This document shows, piece by piece, positions 38,614 through 50,958 of a DNA stretch of 64,000 nt. Each line of letters opens with the position of its first letter. Position 1 is the first letter of the stretch. The stretch comes from Moniliophthora roreri (Eukaryota > Basidiomycota > Agaricomycetes > Agaricales > Marasmiaceae), in the NCBI GenBank assembly GCA_001466705.2, contig LATX02000211.1:434001-498000 (forward strand), given 5' to 3'. A program made the translations under genes and the position numbers. The notes under the pieces were generated by a model. That model did not search any database. It worked only from the letters and a program-made list of their open reading frames with translations, and had not been told where the DNA came from.

Positions 38614-38995
38614 CGAGCGTAGGTCGGTTGTGGACACCACTCGGTAATTGACGTTTCTGTATGATTATGTTTTGATAAATGTATCTACTTGAATATTTAT
38701 TTTACTTGCATGCTTTAATATGTATACCCTCTCTTACAACTGTATCACAACTGCTTTGACGCTTTAAATTAGTGGCATGGTCTTGGGCCGAGCCGCTTTC
38801 TTTGGACCCCATAATATTCCACGGGACCGGGTCTATCGACTACTTTTTAGCGTTCGTGTATCTCGTATGTGATACTGGGATCGTCTGGGATTGTATATGA
38901 ACGCGTAAACAGGTCCGAATGGCCCTCAACCAGGCGGGCCTTGGCAAGGGAAAACTTAGAATGGGCGCCATATAGCCAGAAACGGGATGGCTTAC

Positions 38996-39320
38996 TCCAA
39001 TTAGCTCAGTTTGCAGAATATTCCCAAGATGATACAAATCGACCGCGAAGGGACCATATTGACGGTCAGGTAGACCTGTAACCGGCCCCAGTGACGGGCA
39101 AGCTTAGTACTAAGGACCTTTTTCGATCTGGCTTTGGATTGTAAGCCTTTGAATTGAATATTAGCCTCAATGAAATGGGGACGGGTGGAGATCGCAAAAT
39201 CTGCCTGCAGAACTCGACCGCTTCACCGATAGCCTGTTTCGTGAATCTGAGGCGAATGATTCGATGGAAAAGAGCGGTCCCATTTTGAGTTCTGAATTAG
39301 ACGATTTATGACTCGCATCC
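38996..39320 (-). pseudogene. Kinase-like shard with internal deletion
   Basis: The minus strand keeps NSELKMGPLFSIESFASDSR, then jumps to the exon 2 end (IGEAVEFCRQIL) and the exon 4 end (YGPFAVDLYHLGNILQTELI) with a preserved gtaagc donor at 38995. The catalytic loop and DFD region are gone. Beside it (39330) the F-box 3' end is attached, the same junction as at 35125. Confidence 0.65.
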
Positions 39321-39324
39321 TGGG

Positions 39325-39425
39325 ATGCGGAGAGGTACGATCGACTCATACGACGATTTCGGTTTGGCTGGGGGGCCGCCCGTTCGCAGCCGCTTCGGAA
39401 AGTACTGGACGACTTATGACAATGG
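39325..39425 (+). pseudogene. F-box 3' end fragment
   Basis: About 100 bases match the end of the gene at 26374 (ggatgcggagaggtacgat, ttcggtttggctggggg, cgcttcggaaagtactgga) with a 5-base insertion before the stop. The same fragment occurs at 35130. It shows that the F-box/kinase junction was copied as a unit. Confidence 0.65.
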
Positions 39426-39495
39426 ATTAGATACCCATAATAATACACCCATGACTCGTAAGTAAAGTTGATATGATTGTATTCGAGAAGTACCT

Positions 39496-40370
39496 CTACT
39501 TCGGGGTGGGTATAGCTGGTACACGTATTCCCATATAGTAGAGCTGGCGACACCAGTGCAATGGCGTCTCGACGAACCGACCCCTGAATGATTTGTACGG
39601 CCATGTGAGAGAACGAAGCTTCCATTGACTCAGTCCTTTCACAATATCGTCAAATCTTGATACTACTTGGTCCATGGTAGGTCACTTCTCTGGATCATCT
39701 TGAGTCATATCGTTGATGAGCGATTCCATAAACGCAAGCGCAGGGTTGAACGGTTCCCGTATAGGCTCACCCTAGAGATAGGAGACAAATTGTTATCTTC
39801 ATAAAACAAGGAGAAGGACTGTCTCACCCCAAACTGTACCTTCTCCATGTGGAGTGGTTCTCCGGCAGGCGAACACTAGCGATCATGGTCAGGTAGTTTA
39901 AATTTCTCAAAATCAAGCCTCTCACCTCGGCAATGCACATCCGTATAAGGTTTCCAATGCGATATACATCCACAGCGAATGGGTCGCAAGATTGGTCGGG
40001 GTGCCTCCTAAACTCGGGCACAGAAATATCTCCTCCAAAAATAGGCATTTTCCTAGGTGGCCCAGAGGCTGAATCGTATCGCTCGCAAAGATCGAAATCG
40101 ATATAGTAGTATTTTACGGGGTGACGGGTCCTGCCCCTGGGATCGATGTACCTTTTGAAGTCGTAGGTCCTATAGCTGTGTACCGGATGCAGACGTTGAC
40201 TGTGTCCAACTAGGGTGGTATCGTGATCGAAGCATGTACCCATGTTTCTCGAGCCATGGTTGGTGATTTCTCCAAAACAGCTCGCTGTCTTGAAGACCGC
40301 CAGGAAAGACACCTTTGATGTACCGGGAAGAGTCTGAAGACGCGGTTTCAGGTAGAGCGCTATCGTTCAT
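39496..40370 (-). pseudogene. Kinase-like gene copy 3, internal deletion and stop
   Basis: The start at 40370 gives MNDSALPETASSDSSRYIK and GGLQDSELFWRNHQPWLEKH, but after RSRYHPSW the sequence jumps to HPVHSYRTYDFKRYID, so the ATP-site Lys and catalytic loop are lost. YYYIDFDLCERYD and PEFRRHPDQSCDPFAVDVYR remain. In the last exon the Arg codon of DPEKR is TGA (39682-39684). Confidence 0.8.
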
Positions 40371-40829
40371 GGTCTATTCCATGAAAGTAGAACTGGAGGT
40401 TTAGTGGATCGCTTTCAAGGACATACATAGCAATGAGGAAGACAAAAGACAAGGACATCCTTGTGGGACATTTTAGGAACGTTATGGGTAACATGTCAAT
40501 GTGCCGCATGGCCATGGTGGACCTACAGCACGCGTGGGAGTTGTTCTCACGCCTCTCCGATCAAACCTTTCGACAGACACTTCTAGACGTGAACAGAGAG
40601 TAAGCCCGTTCGCCCTCGCGATCATCACCGAGCGCTAACTCGTGAATTCAGGAACTAGTTAGAAAAATTGCCTCTGACCCGGAATACCCGGGGGATCGCG
40701 ATGAGGAGGTTGTGAGCAATTTCGTGAACAAATAGGCCGTTGAACGTTCTTCAGGTGAGACCCTACTTACGACTACATTGTTTTCCCGATTTACGAAGCG
40801 TTCTGCAGCGGTCTGGGAACTGGAGGCTA

Positions 40830-40940
40830 CACTGATAGCACCCCTTACGACGACCGATGATGCAGGCGCCGCCCACGGCGTTTCCAACTGCGGCGGATCT
40901 AACCGAGCTCCTGCTGGCGCAGATATCGAACCCGAAGTTG
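40830..40940 (+). pseudogene. Possible remnant of the helical partner gene
   Basis: About 450 bases upstream of kinase copy 3 and divergent from it, the frame reads DDAGAAHGVSNCGGSNRAPA then GADIE, weakly parallel to TAGAAANVAGLGLQLADMG of the gene at 43226 (gcaggcgccgcc shared). The position matches the other two pairs. Short and diverged. Confidence 0.3.
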
Positions 40941-41367
40941 TCAACCGGTCTAAGAATCACAGCCAGAAGGAGGATCCATTCGAAGGATGGCGCATACTTA
41001 TCGTGACATGCTGCTTCTGTATTTCTACGATATAGCACATATATGTATTCTAACTTATCATGAATATCCACCATTTGAAAGATCTATCCGAAAGTAGAGT
41101 ACTGTAAGTTGATCCTGCGTTGGGAGTTTCCAGTGCAATTCAATTGAAGCTTTGAGAGTTCATTTTCGGGACAAAGCATTAAGGGAACAAAAGACAAAAC
41201 ACTCGTAGTCGGTAACGGAAGCTAATGATGGACCCACAACATGATCATCTCTTCTCTGTGGTCGTTCAAGAAGCCTGTTATTACATACAGGGCTGTTCTG
41301 TGACCAAATGTTTCAAGGTCAACATCTGTATTGTTGACATGGAACGTAGGAACAAGACAAAGCATCT
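40941..41367. other. Duplicated 3' flank of a kinase gene
   Basis: From about 41190 the sequence (ggtaacggaagctaatgatg, gtttcaaggtcaacatctg) parallels 35480-35640 downstream of the intact kinase. No gene supported. Confidence 0.5.
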
Positions 41368-42697
41368 CTACTTCGGGGTGGGTATAGCTGGTACACGGGT
41401 TATCATGTTATACAAATGTCGACACCAATGTAAAGGCTTCTTGACGAAACGGCCACGGAATGAGTTATCCTGCCATATGGGAGAACGAAGCTGCCACTGG
41501 CTCATTCCCGCGACAATATCGCTGAATTGTGAAACCACTTGGTCCATCTTGGGGCGCTTTTCTGGATCGTCTTGGGTCATGTCATCTATGAGTGGCTGCA
41601 TAAATGTAAACGCAGGATTGCGAGGTAGCTCTCTATTAGGCGCGCCCTGGAGGACAAAAAATTAGGACTCGGAAGTAGGATGAAGAGATAACGTCCCCCA
41701 CCCCGACAATCTGCATTCGTAGAACATTCCCGAGATGATACACGTCCACCGCAAAGGGATCGCACATCCGATCAGGATACTCGTATTCTGGGACACTTTT
41801 GTCACCTCCGTACCCCGGCGCTTTTGCGGGATCATACTTTTCACAGAGGTCGAAATCGATGTAATAGTATTTCACTGGCCGACGAGTGCGTGTTTTGGGT
41901 TTTGGTTTCCTCTTCCAGTCGTATGTTCTGTAACGATCCACAGGATGCATGGGTTGGTCATACAAAGGACTAGAGTCCATCATGATGTTATTGTATTTGA
42001 TATCGCTACGGTGACAATAAGTAAAACTGGTACAAGAGCCAACTGTGACTCACTTGTGGGCAATATGAAGGCTGTGTATGAATTGTAAGCCCTGAGTGGA
42101 AAGTAAGTGAATGATCTGAAAGAGGACAAACAGGGATCCCATACCTCGAAAATCTGGCGGCAGAATTCCATAACTTTCACCAATAGTATCAAATGACGGG
42201 AAATACCACTCCTTCAAACAAGGCATGACAAGGAGAACTTCCTCATTCGTGTTGGGTAGACTTAAAGTCTCGTATATTGGAATGCAGTGATTTCGGGGGT
42301 CCGAAGCCAATGGCTCGGTGGAAAACAGTGGTCCCATCTTCAGTTCTGGGTTGGACGGATCCCGGGCGTCGACTCTCTTCAGCACGACGATAGTGCCATC
42401 CGAAATTCGCCGAGCATCCATTTGTTTGTAAGGCTGCGATACTGTGAACGACTTGGGAAAGTCTTGATACTATGAACGACTCACCATTGGTCCATCCTCG
42501 CACTTGTATGGTGCCTTTTTCGTGCCAGTCCACGAAGGCTTCCATCCGGGATGATAGCGAGAACGAAGTATGTATCCATGCTCCTCCAGCCACTCCTTAT
42601 GATCCCTCCAGAAGAGGTCGCCCTTTGTCAGACCACCAGACACTGCGAGAGCAAGTTGTTGTGAGAAGTCAGGTCGAGTAGTCCTTGCATTCGCTAT
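41368..42697 (-). pseudogene. Kinase-like gene copy 4, start lost and frameshifted
   Basis: Closest paralogue of the intact copy. Exon 1 aligns from 42697, but the initiator is ATA (AIANARTTRPDF against MANAAGDQPDAF) and no in-frame ATG lies just upstream. FWRDHKEWLEEHGYILRSRY, ARRISDGTIVVLKRVDARD and YYYIDFDLCEKYDPAKAPGY are kept. One extra base near 42175 shifts the end of exon 2 (GE then SYGILPP instead of VMEFCRQIFE). The third exon and C-lobe are intact down to 41368. Divergent from the helical gene at 43226, itself broken. Confidence 0.72.
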
Positions 42698-43225
42698 GGC
42701 AGGTCTCAAGAAGCAAGGGTCGAGTTAAGAACAAGTTTTTTCGAATTCGGTTCAGGGAGATGTACAAGTATGTCGAGAACAAAAGACAAGGCCATCCTTG
42801 TTGGACATTTCTGGTTACGGGTTGACCATCACAGGTGACAGCGGGGACCTACAAACAATTACTGTAGATCATGATGTGGGAAAATATTTCCACCTTCCTC
42901 CGATCAAACCTTCACGCTTTGACGACCTTCATGCGCTTTGATGACTTTTTGTACTTTGGTACCAGACAACATAGCTTTCCACAACTTGACTCACAGACCA
43001 CTCTTTCTTTACAATCAGCTTAGCAACTGTCAAAGTGGAAACATAAAGTTTACCGCAAGTACGACGTTCAACCAATGACGGGCACCGAACTCGTACAATT
43101 TGGAATCTATTGTCTGCTTCCTCTCAAAAGGCAACGTCACTTCAGATCTACTCGACCTCACTTCCTCGCAGCTTCCTTCTGTAGTGAATCCCCCTGACGC
43201 CGATCCCATCCCGACTCTCCTAACA
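42698..43225. promoter_or_regulatory. Divergent upstream region of the second kinase/helical pair
   Basis: gagaacaaaagacaaggcca at 42775-42794 and gcaactgtcaaagtggaa at 43023-43040 repeat the words of the intact pair at similar distance. tccgatcaaacctt at 42899-42912 recurs at 40556-40569 upstream of kinase copy 3. Confidence 0.45.
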
Positions 43226-44406
43226 ATGATAGATGCTACCGCATTGGCGTTAGTAGGCACTGCAGGCGCCGCCGCCAATGTGGCTGGTCTTGGACTTCAG
43301 CTTGCAGATATGGGAATCACTGAAAAACACAATGCAAAACCCAACACAGATGATGACATACTTAATATATGTGTCCAGTTCACGACAGCAGCTCAGCAGG
43401 ACCTCGAGCAGTTCTACGATTGTGTCGCACATTCTCCAGCTGGACTCGAGAAGTATGAAAATCTATCCCAGGCTCTCACACTGTGAGTTTAAACCCCCAC
43501 ATCAGTTGTACGAGCCCGTTAAGCCTTTGACTTTACCAGAAAGATCGCGAGACTTAGTGCGCTGATGACTCCAAAATCCAACGCACCCAAACCCGCGCTG
43601 CATAAAATGGTTAATGCATGCAAAAGGGCCCTATCACCCCGCTGTTTTGATGAGCGCTATAGAGAGGTCAAAGCTCTTCACGCAGATCTCCAGCAATACT
43701 CACATGACATTATAAAGGTACGTCTTTCTTCGTTTCAATTTTGAAGTCTTGAATTTATTTGAGGATAGGTACAGACGGCCACCGCACGCAACGAGAACAT
43801 GCAGGCAAAAAAACGTACAGCTGGAAAAGACCTGAAGGATCTCAACGCCGTTGTAACCGAGGCGGAGAAATCTGGTGTATGTTTACTTCTGCCATTTGAT
43901 CTAGCGGATAACTATGATAACTATTATCATAGGAACTGGCCAAGCTCACTGATCGTGAGCGTACAGTACGTTCGTTGACTGGAATAATATCAAATCGGAG
44001 ACTCATCCTCACCATAGGCATTTTTTGAGGAAAAAGCTCAGGAGTATATACCGAACCCGAAGGTTCGGGAGAATTGATTGAACAACCGGGAATCCAAGGA
44101 TTCTCCGCGTGAGTCTTGAATACGAGCCATGTTTGCTCTGCTGATATCCTTCCGCTTTCGTTTTCAGCACCCAACATACATGTGAGGAGAACGAGTCCCA
44201 CAGGTTCTGGTGCTTCGAGCCCAGCTAGGAAACTGCAAGTATTGAGCTCACAAGCAGGACAGGGTGAAGGTGGCCACGGAAACACCACATACGAAATTCA
44301 AATGTCGTCGGTTAAGACGAGAGCAGAGGAGAACCAGAGCGAGAACCAGAACGAGAATCCTTTCACGCACTGTAGCAAGCACGGGATGAGCGTGGACATC
44401 ACCAGG
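43226..44406 (+). pseudogene. Helical partner gene, second copy with a premature stop
   Basis: Exons 43226-43482, 43540-43717, 43769-43876, 43933-43965 and 44018 onward correspond one to one with the gene at 37479, including the 11-codon fourth exon. The N-terminus is again hydrophobic (ALALVGTAGAAANVAGLGLQ). At 44075-44077 TGA replaces the Trp codon of the intact paralogue, giving 211 instead of about 280 residues; beyond it the frame continues with a spliced tail ending NENPFTH. A truncated product lacking the tail is possible, but the neighbouring kinase is also broken. Confidence 0.6.
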
Positions 44407-44619
44407 TAGTTGGAGTTTCTGTGAGACTATAGATGTATCTGAGTATTTATTCGCTTGCATGTATCGACATATTTATAGCTGTCCATGTATACAGTGCCAG
44501 TAGTATAAATTATCAGTTCGATTCTGGTTGATTATGCGCTAGTACGTCAGTTCCATACATTCTTCAACCTCATGTAAGTCGACCTGCAGCCCCGAGATCA
44601 TATGGCACTAATCCATCGA

Positions 44620-45113
44620 CTACAGTAGCGTGGCACCCAGATCCTCTGCAACATCTTTGGTGAACGTAATCGTTGCTCCAGTTTCATCATTATGGTAGGA
44701 CTGTTCACAGAGGTATTAGAGAAGTTGTGCATGAAATGACATACGAGTACTCACACAGATGAGCTTGACTTGAGCTATTGAGGAAAAAGAAATTCTCGTT
44801 AGGACCCTGGATTACTAGAGGAATCATAATACTTACTGTCAGCATTTTGCCCTCTAAAGTCACCCGGGTTCACGTAAATCGTTTGCAAGGTCAGTCCCTG
44901 GTCAATAGCAGGACCCCATGTCGAACAGCTATCCTGGAATCTGTTGACCTTGAAGGTTACTCTCAGATCGGAGCTGAAAGCCTTGAATACCTACTTGGGA
45001 CTAAACTCCTCCACTGTCTCGCCTGCTGGAACCTCGAATAGCAACCGATTGTCGACGGCTTGAGCGACACCAAAGATTGCAGCGAGGGAAATAAGAGGAA
45101 GAGAAAGATGCAT
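44620..45113 (-). pseudogene. Small secreted protein with an in-frame stop
   Basis: The start at 45113 gives a signal peptide (MHLSLPLISLAAIFGVAQAV) and FEVPAGETVEEFSPK; codon 41 is TAG (44991-44993), then the same frame continues VFKAFSSDLRVTFKVNRF, DSCSTWGPAIDQGLTLQT, and two GT-AG introns lead to TQVKLIC and SYHNDETGATITFTKDVAED with a stop at 44620. A 21-nt intron around the TAG is too short to be credible. Family unknown; secretion inferred from the signal peptide. Confidence 0.6.
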
Positions 45114-45397
45114 TGTATGAGTTTGATTAGCTTTGCTTCGGCACCATTAGCCTTTTATACAGAACCCCCGATTCAATTCTGCGGCGGGTTTCATCCGCGC
45201 GTGTGACCGCATAGCAGCACAAGGCCGTGGTACATATGCTTCAATTATTCACCTTGATCAATTCCGGTAAAATTCAACGGGCTTCTTGACCATAATCGAC
45301 AACAGGCGCTTGTCTGGTTCCTGGCGAAAGCCTGTCAGTATTGCATGTGTCGTCATATGTCCCATACTGTAACAATACTACGTTGACGTTCTCATCC

Positions 45398-48046
45398 TCA
45401 TACCGGCTGACCACCCAATTCGACTCCTAATTCATACGCCCCACCATCTTCCTGAGCTTTCAAATAGCTTTCCTTCAAACGCAATGATACCGGGTCAACC
45501 AGACTCCGGAGTGCTGACAGAACGGCACTCGCAGTCATCTGCAAGCTCCAGACGCTGACGGTCTTGATACGCCGATTCATGTTAGCCTGTGCTACATGAT
45601 ACGCGAGTGCGTCGTATATCTGGGAAGTAGGAGTATGACCAGATGAGTAATGAGAAGCCTGGCCAGCGGTGGAACGCACTTTGAGAGAAATTTCGTCCAT
45701 CAGACCGGCTGAAAGAGACAGGTAACAGTCAGAGTGTGAAAAGGACAGTAGCGAATGTATCCGCTCACTTTCCCACATCTAAAATAGAAATAAGATCATT
45801 ATCAGCTAAAGATGTAGACATAGGTTCACTCACAGTCCAAGCGCCTTCGAAGTCATTGAGAGGCTTGACCACTTTACAATGAATGGGAACCAGGGTCCGA
45901 TTTGCGCTGGTGAGGGGAGTCAATACATATCTGAGCCAACCTCAAGGAGTACCTACTTCATGAAAGCGACAATCGGCCTGATTAGAGCATTGTTCACGTA
46001 CGAGAGATCGTTTGTGAAGATTGGCACTGCGGCCTTCACATCCCGGAACCTTAAATCAATATCAATAACGACCTTTGGCTCCGTATTCCCTACACGATCT
46101 GCAGCGTCTTCGCTCTCTGGTGCAGATAGAGGTGGTTTCGCCAGCTCTCGTTGGCCGGGTATACGTTGGAGGATAGGATCAGGTGTATTCGAGAGCACAG
46201 TGGTCGTGATAGCATCGGTAATCTCTTCCAAAATCGCGCTGAGTGTACCATCACCAGGGTCCTGGGGAAACTTGATATCGAAGACAGCATCGAGTTTTCC
46301 GGACGTTATCCAGGAAACTGGACCTTCCATCGTCGTAGAAGCTTGGAGGTGGTCAATATTGACACCGTCGATGCGAATGCGGGACTACACAACACCGTCA
46401 ACATGGTATAGCACTGGCAGGTTAGGAACTCACCATTCGAGCCCATTCACCATCTTGAAGGTCCATTTCCGTCGTACGTCCGATACTTTGGGGTTTGTGT
46501 AAACTGAAGAGGCAATTATCAAATTGCCCAACAATGTTCTCGGCGCAGAGGAAGTCATAGAATAGCCACCGCTTTCTGAATGTCCGAATGTCTGCCCTGA
46601 AGATTGAAGCGGTATACGGCCTGAAACCTCCAGGTTGGTGGACCGTTATGAGAACGTCCTCGAGCTGTAATGACTCGAGTTCGAAATCACCAGGGTGTGA
46701 TTCGTGCCGGAAGAGAGCAGGATCCAGTGGATGGTCTGGGTCATAGCGTACCGACCGCCGGTCTAGGAGTGACTGGTTAGGCCCTGGCAACACGAAACAT
46801 GAACGCTGTATGACATACCTAATACACCACGAACACCTTTCACAGCAGCAGACTCTATAAGACCTTTTCCATCTAACCACCGCCAGAGCGAGAGTGTGAC
46901 ATCAATCGAACCGATGTTCAAGTCGAACATGGAATAATTGCATTCCTCCTCAGGCGGGAATGGTAGTTCGTCATCGTCGTCCTCAATATGGTGATATGCA
47001 GGGTGGTGGGCTACATCGTAACCTAAAGCAGATTGGTGTTCTTTGAGTTTCTTCTGCTGTGTCTGCATCGAAACAGGTCTTCTTGAGATGTACACGTTCT
47101 TGAAGGAGATACGGGAGTCTTTCCATTTGGGTACGATGGCGGACTCGAAAATGACTGTGACTCCCGTTTCCGACGTGAGATAGTCGCTGATACCTCGAGC
47201 AATGAAATCTAAAGAGGGGCATGAGTCAATGTATGACTTTAACAACCACGTCGACTCACTTTGTAGCCGGAGGCTATTCGCTATTGCAAAGACGACAGAA
47301 AAGAACGTCGTTGTCCCAATCAATATCCAAATAGTTTGACTCATGAGAATCCATGTAACGATCCCCGAGATGTCGTCCGCATTGAATTTCCGAAATGACC
47401 TGATAGTGAACCATTTAAAACGAATCCGCAACCCTTGCCAAAAACCATCCGCTAGTCGCAGGAAGTCGTCTCGCGTTGGTCTATGGATATGGGGAGCAGA
47501 GAGGGCGAGGCGGCGGAAAAAGCTCGAGTAATTTTCGAAATTGTAGGGGAGTACATGAGGTTTCTCGGTTTCTTCAGATGAGGAGCGCGGTTTTATTTCA
47601 GGTTCACTCTGAGGTTGAACTAAGGAGTTTTGCTTTGGGTTGGGATTGGTGACAACGGTCTGCAAGTAGTCCGGTTCGGGTACTGGTACTTGTGAGGGAT
47701 CCGACTCCATTGCCTTGGGAGGTCCTTTATCCTGCTCAATGATGGTCTCCTTCGACCCTCCCTTCTCCACTTCCTCCTGAACCTCCTCCTTCACCAAGTC
47801 CTGATTCTTCCGCTTGCGAAACCAAATGCTAGTCGAGTGAAATTGGCGCGCTTGAATAAAATTGGACTGTCGTGTGCCAGCATGCGAAAACCAGTGCACG
47901 TTGGTTGTCCTAGGACAGGTTTGTTGCTCCCGAAAGAAGTTTCGAATTGTTCGATACCGGTCGAGGGCATCGCTGACGGGAGTTTGAGAAACACGGGAAA
48001 TGGACGATAAGGTAATACGGCTGCTGCTGCATATCCTCAGCGTCAT
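45398..48046 (-). CDS. MDM31: MDM31/MDM32 family mitochondrial inner membrane protein
   Basis: Several exons from 48046 to 45398. Presequence rich in Arg and Ser (MTLRICSSSRITLSSISRVS), an acidic/basic linker, HVLPYNFENYSSFFRRLALS, then SAPHIHRPTRDDFLRLADGF, a transmembrane segment (ILMSQTIWILIGTTTFFSVV), IARGISDYLTSETGVTVIFE, FKNVYISRR, DLNIGSIDVTLSLWRWLDGK, GLIESAAVKGVRGVLG, and later TFRKRWLFYDFLCAENIVGQ, MDLQDGEWARM and DLRFRDVKAAVPIF. These are hallmarks of the Mdm31/Mdm32 family, needed in yeast for mitochondrial shape and DNA inheritance and for lipid homeostasis. Which of the two paralogues it matches best was not tested; mushrooms usually have one. Confidence 0.9.
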
Positions 48047-49503
48047 TTCGGCTGAACCAGTATCCCGTAAGTCGTAGAGTCGATTTTTCAGTGTTTTAGA
48101 GTGCCAGACGATGTCATGGATGATAGTACCGGCCAGACTGGAAGCGCAGCTGGAGCACAGTCAGTCACACGAGGTGCTCACCAAGTTCACACGTTCTGCC
48201 CTTTGAATCTGTCCCTCCACCTAGCCTGCAACTTGGAATCGTGGGTATCTCCCACCGTCAGAGGAATCTCTCTCAATACGGATCTCGACTGAGTAACGAA
48301 CTGCGAGTCGGCGCTTTCGAGTCGGGACACAACTACAGCTTTACTGGGATCAATTGCGAGCTAATTGGGCCCCACACAGCCTAGGCAAGGTGCTCCAAGC
48401 ATTTCAAAAATAAGGTGTTGATATTCCATTTCGTCGACTTCCCTGGTTGATAAGGTTGGAAAGAGATGCGGAACGCTAGCCTCTGGAAACTACCTCATAC
48501 TAGCATGGCATTGCACTGCTGTCTTCGTTAATGCGCGGCAAGTGAACCTTCCTTTATTCATTCTGATTAATGGAAAAACTGACAGGCATTCAAATACTTC
48601 CTTATCAACGCATAGATGCGACTCCCGGTCTTCAGACGACACCATGCTATCAAAACTCGAACGGTGTATCGTGGATAGTAACCCGTCAAGTCACGAAATT
48701 TACGCCCGATTTCTTGATTTCACAGTATTTTGCTATCGAGAAGCACGACAATCCAAGTACAGCATGACTTCTTGCTCGCAGTCGTGGCACTGGCTCCACA
48801 GAACTGTAACTGGGTGCAATGACGTTCGGGCTCTGCAAGCTTTCGGGCTGCGCGTCGGGCGAAACCCTCTCAAGTCTTCTTCGTACTTCTCCACTCTTCT
48901 GGGGCGGTGGAAGGCTGTGTGATCTAAATCACAAGGTAAGAGCATTCTTCGACACTTCACTGCTACTAATCTGCTTTTCTGGGCTTTGACACCTGGGATA
49001 GCATCGTTCCGCGCGATTCCAATCACGGTTCCGCTGCTGACTCAGGCAGATGATTCAACGATTTGATGGATCAAGGAGGCAACTGCTGCCTGAGCTCACT
49101 TCTTACCGAAATCTCAGCAACTCGACAACGGGCGGTGAATGCTTATTACCCGGCTCACGCGTTAACCGCAATACCCTTGGTGTTTCGCTCATGTACACAC
49201 CTTCCCCGGAGCTATTTGGCTGTATTCCACGACATCCGAACTATTGGTCTATGTTGGAATTGTAGTATCCTAGGGTCCGCAGCATATCTTGAACCATCGT
49301 ACGTGTACAACTCTAGATGTGAAACGTTAATTATATGACTCGCGTTCAGAAATCTGTTGATTGAATGCCATTGCATGGTCGGAGGTCTGACTCGGAGATG
49401 TGGCTGGACAGTCCTTGATTCTTACCACTGACTAAATCTTCGGTAGAGTACCGTATTAGCATCGGTACTTAAACGGGCAACGACATCGAACCGTTGAACA
49501 ACA
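48047..49503. other. Intergenic, nothing supported
   Basis: About 1.45 kb. The frames at 48542-48922 and 49050-49338 show no domain or splice continuity. No repeat or RNA gene recognised. Confidence 0.45.
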
Positions 49504-50334
49504 ATGGCAAGACACTCCTCACGACATCCTACAATCACTCTGTACGACATTCCAGGATCCAGCCCTCAACCATGGGCTCCAAACATTTGGCGAATCAGGT
49601 ATGTACTAGTTCGCTGTCGTTATTCGTATGGCTGAAATGCTCCTCACCTTAGGTTCGTCCTCAACTACAAGCGGATCAAGTACTCGACCGTTTGGGTCGA
49701 GTTTCCCGATGTCGAGGCTACACTTCGTGCCATCGGTGCACCTCCCAGTTCAGTCCGCAGCGACGGAAGACCTGTCTACACTCTTCCCGTCCTCGTAGAC
49801 CCAGGGAGAAATCCTTCCGCTCCTGTGATCCTCTCAAACACCAACAATATCTCTGAATATCTCGAAGCCACGTATCCTTCCCGGCCTGTTTTCCCAGTTG
49901 GCTCTCGAGCCGTCCAAACACTCTTTGTTCACTACATTCAAGAGGTTTTTGCGAAACCTCTATTACCTATCATGATCCCTCTCAGCCATCAGCGACTCCC
50001 AGGTCGCAGCCAGGACTACCTGCGTCCCCAAGCCGGACTTTCCGCTGGGTACCCTGGATCTTTGCCACCAGGCCCTCAGCGTGAGCAAGCCTGGCTAGCA
50101 GTTAAGGAGCAGTTTGACTTTCTAGCCACTGTACTAGCGAAGAACACGGGCGATGGCGATGGGACTGTTGTAATGGGATATGAAGTCTCATACGCTGATT
50201 TCGCGTTGTGTTCGGTGCTCATTTGGATCGAACGAATGGCGCCGCATGATGGGTGGTCTAGAGTAAGGACTTGGAACGGAGGGCGCTGGGAGCGGTTGTG
50301 GGAGAGGTGCAAGCCCTACATGGGTGAGCATTAG
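49504..50334 (+). CDS. Glutathione S-transferase, FuA/etherase-like type
   Basis: Two exons (49504-49598, 49653-50334), 258 residues. ITLYDIPGSSPQPWAPNIWR is the first strand with the Ser/Pro-rich glutathione-site loop, then RFVLNYKRIKYSTVWVEFPD, TLPVLVDPGRNPSAPVILSN (cis-Pro region) and the C-terminal helical domain (MGYEVSYADFALCSVLIWIE). The WAPN...NYK...WVE pattern is that of the fungal FuA class, related to bacterial LigE-type etherases, which is expanded in wood- and litter-decaying mushrooms and handles lignin-derived or other aromatic compounds. Substrate not inferable. The intron is GT-AG; the start is the only ATG before the fold. Confidence 0.88.
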
Positions 50335-50958
50335 AATTTGGTAGTGGGCCGCAGTTCGACGGTCAGTTAACATTATTCCGTTTAAATTATCCTGAATCTG
50401 TTATCGTGATCCTCACGCATGTATCGTATGTATACTAATTTTAGAGTAGAACGTGGACAATTCAAATGTCAAAATCAATAACTTGTCGGTTCTCGAACGA
50501 TTCGTTAGTAAAAATAGTAGTCTTGTCAGGTATACAATTGCTAAATTTTACAACAAACTAGCTAACTTCTGTCTCTCAGACGTCTAAGACCCGCTATAAA
50601 ACGACTCTAAGCCGTCGTCGCCACCCCTAGGTTATCGTACAACATATTTTTCACTGCCGCTCCTCCATCTCCCGTACTTCTCTTCTTCCTTCCCCGATAT
50701 AAAAATGGTGCATGAATCTGCACAAGTGCGAAGGTCGAATGGTGATGATACGAAAATGCATCGCCCAAAAAGATAGTGGTGGCGAGCATATTTTATCGTG
50801 GCACTAGATTGAGCGACGATATTCAGTGGCGAAGATAACATATCTAAACACCGAAACTTCAACAACTGGGATCAATGACAGTGGGAAGAGGAGACTCACG
50901 ATAATCGCACATAGCATAGCAATAAATAACCCAGTGGTTTGACATGCAAACACGGTGG
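50335..50958. other. Intergenic, nothing supported
   Basis: About 620 bases between the GST gene and the pheromone gene. AT-rich near 50400-50600. No gene supported. Confidence 0.5.

Noticed and set aside
40648..41074. Overlapping plus and minus frames as an intact gene beside kinase copy 3
   Set aside because: Only a short weak resemblance to the helical partner family; kept as a low-confidence remnant only.
48542..49338. 126- and 91-codon frames between MDM31/32 and the GST gene
   Set aside because: No domain and frames do not connect; probably chance.
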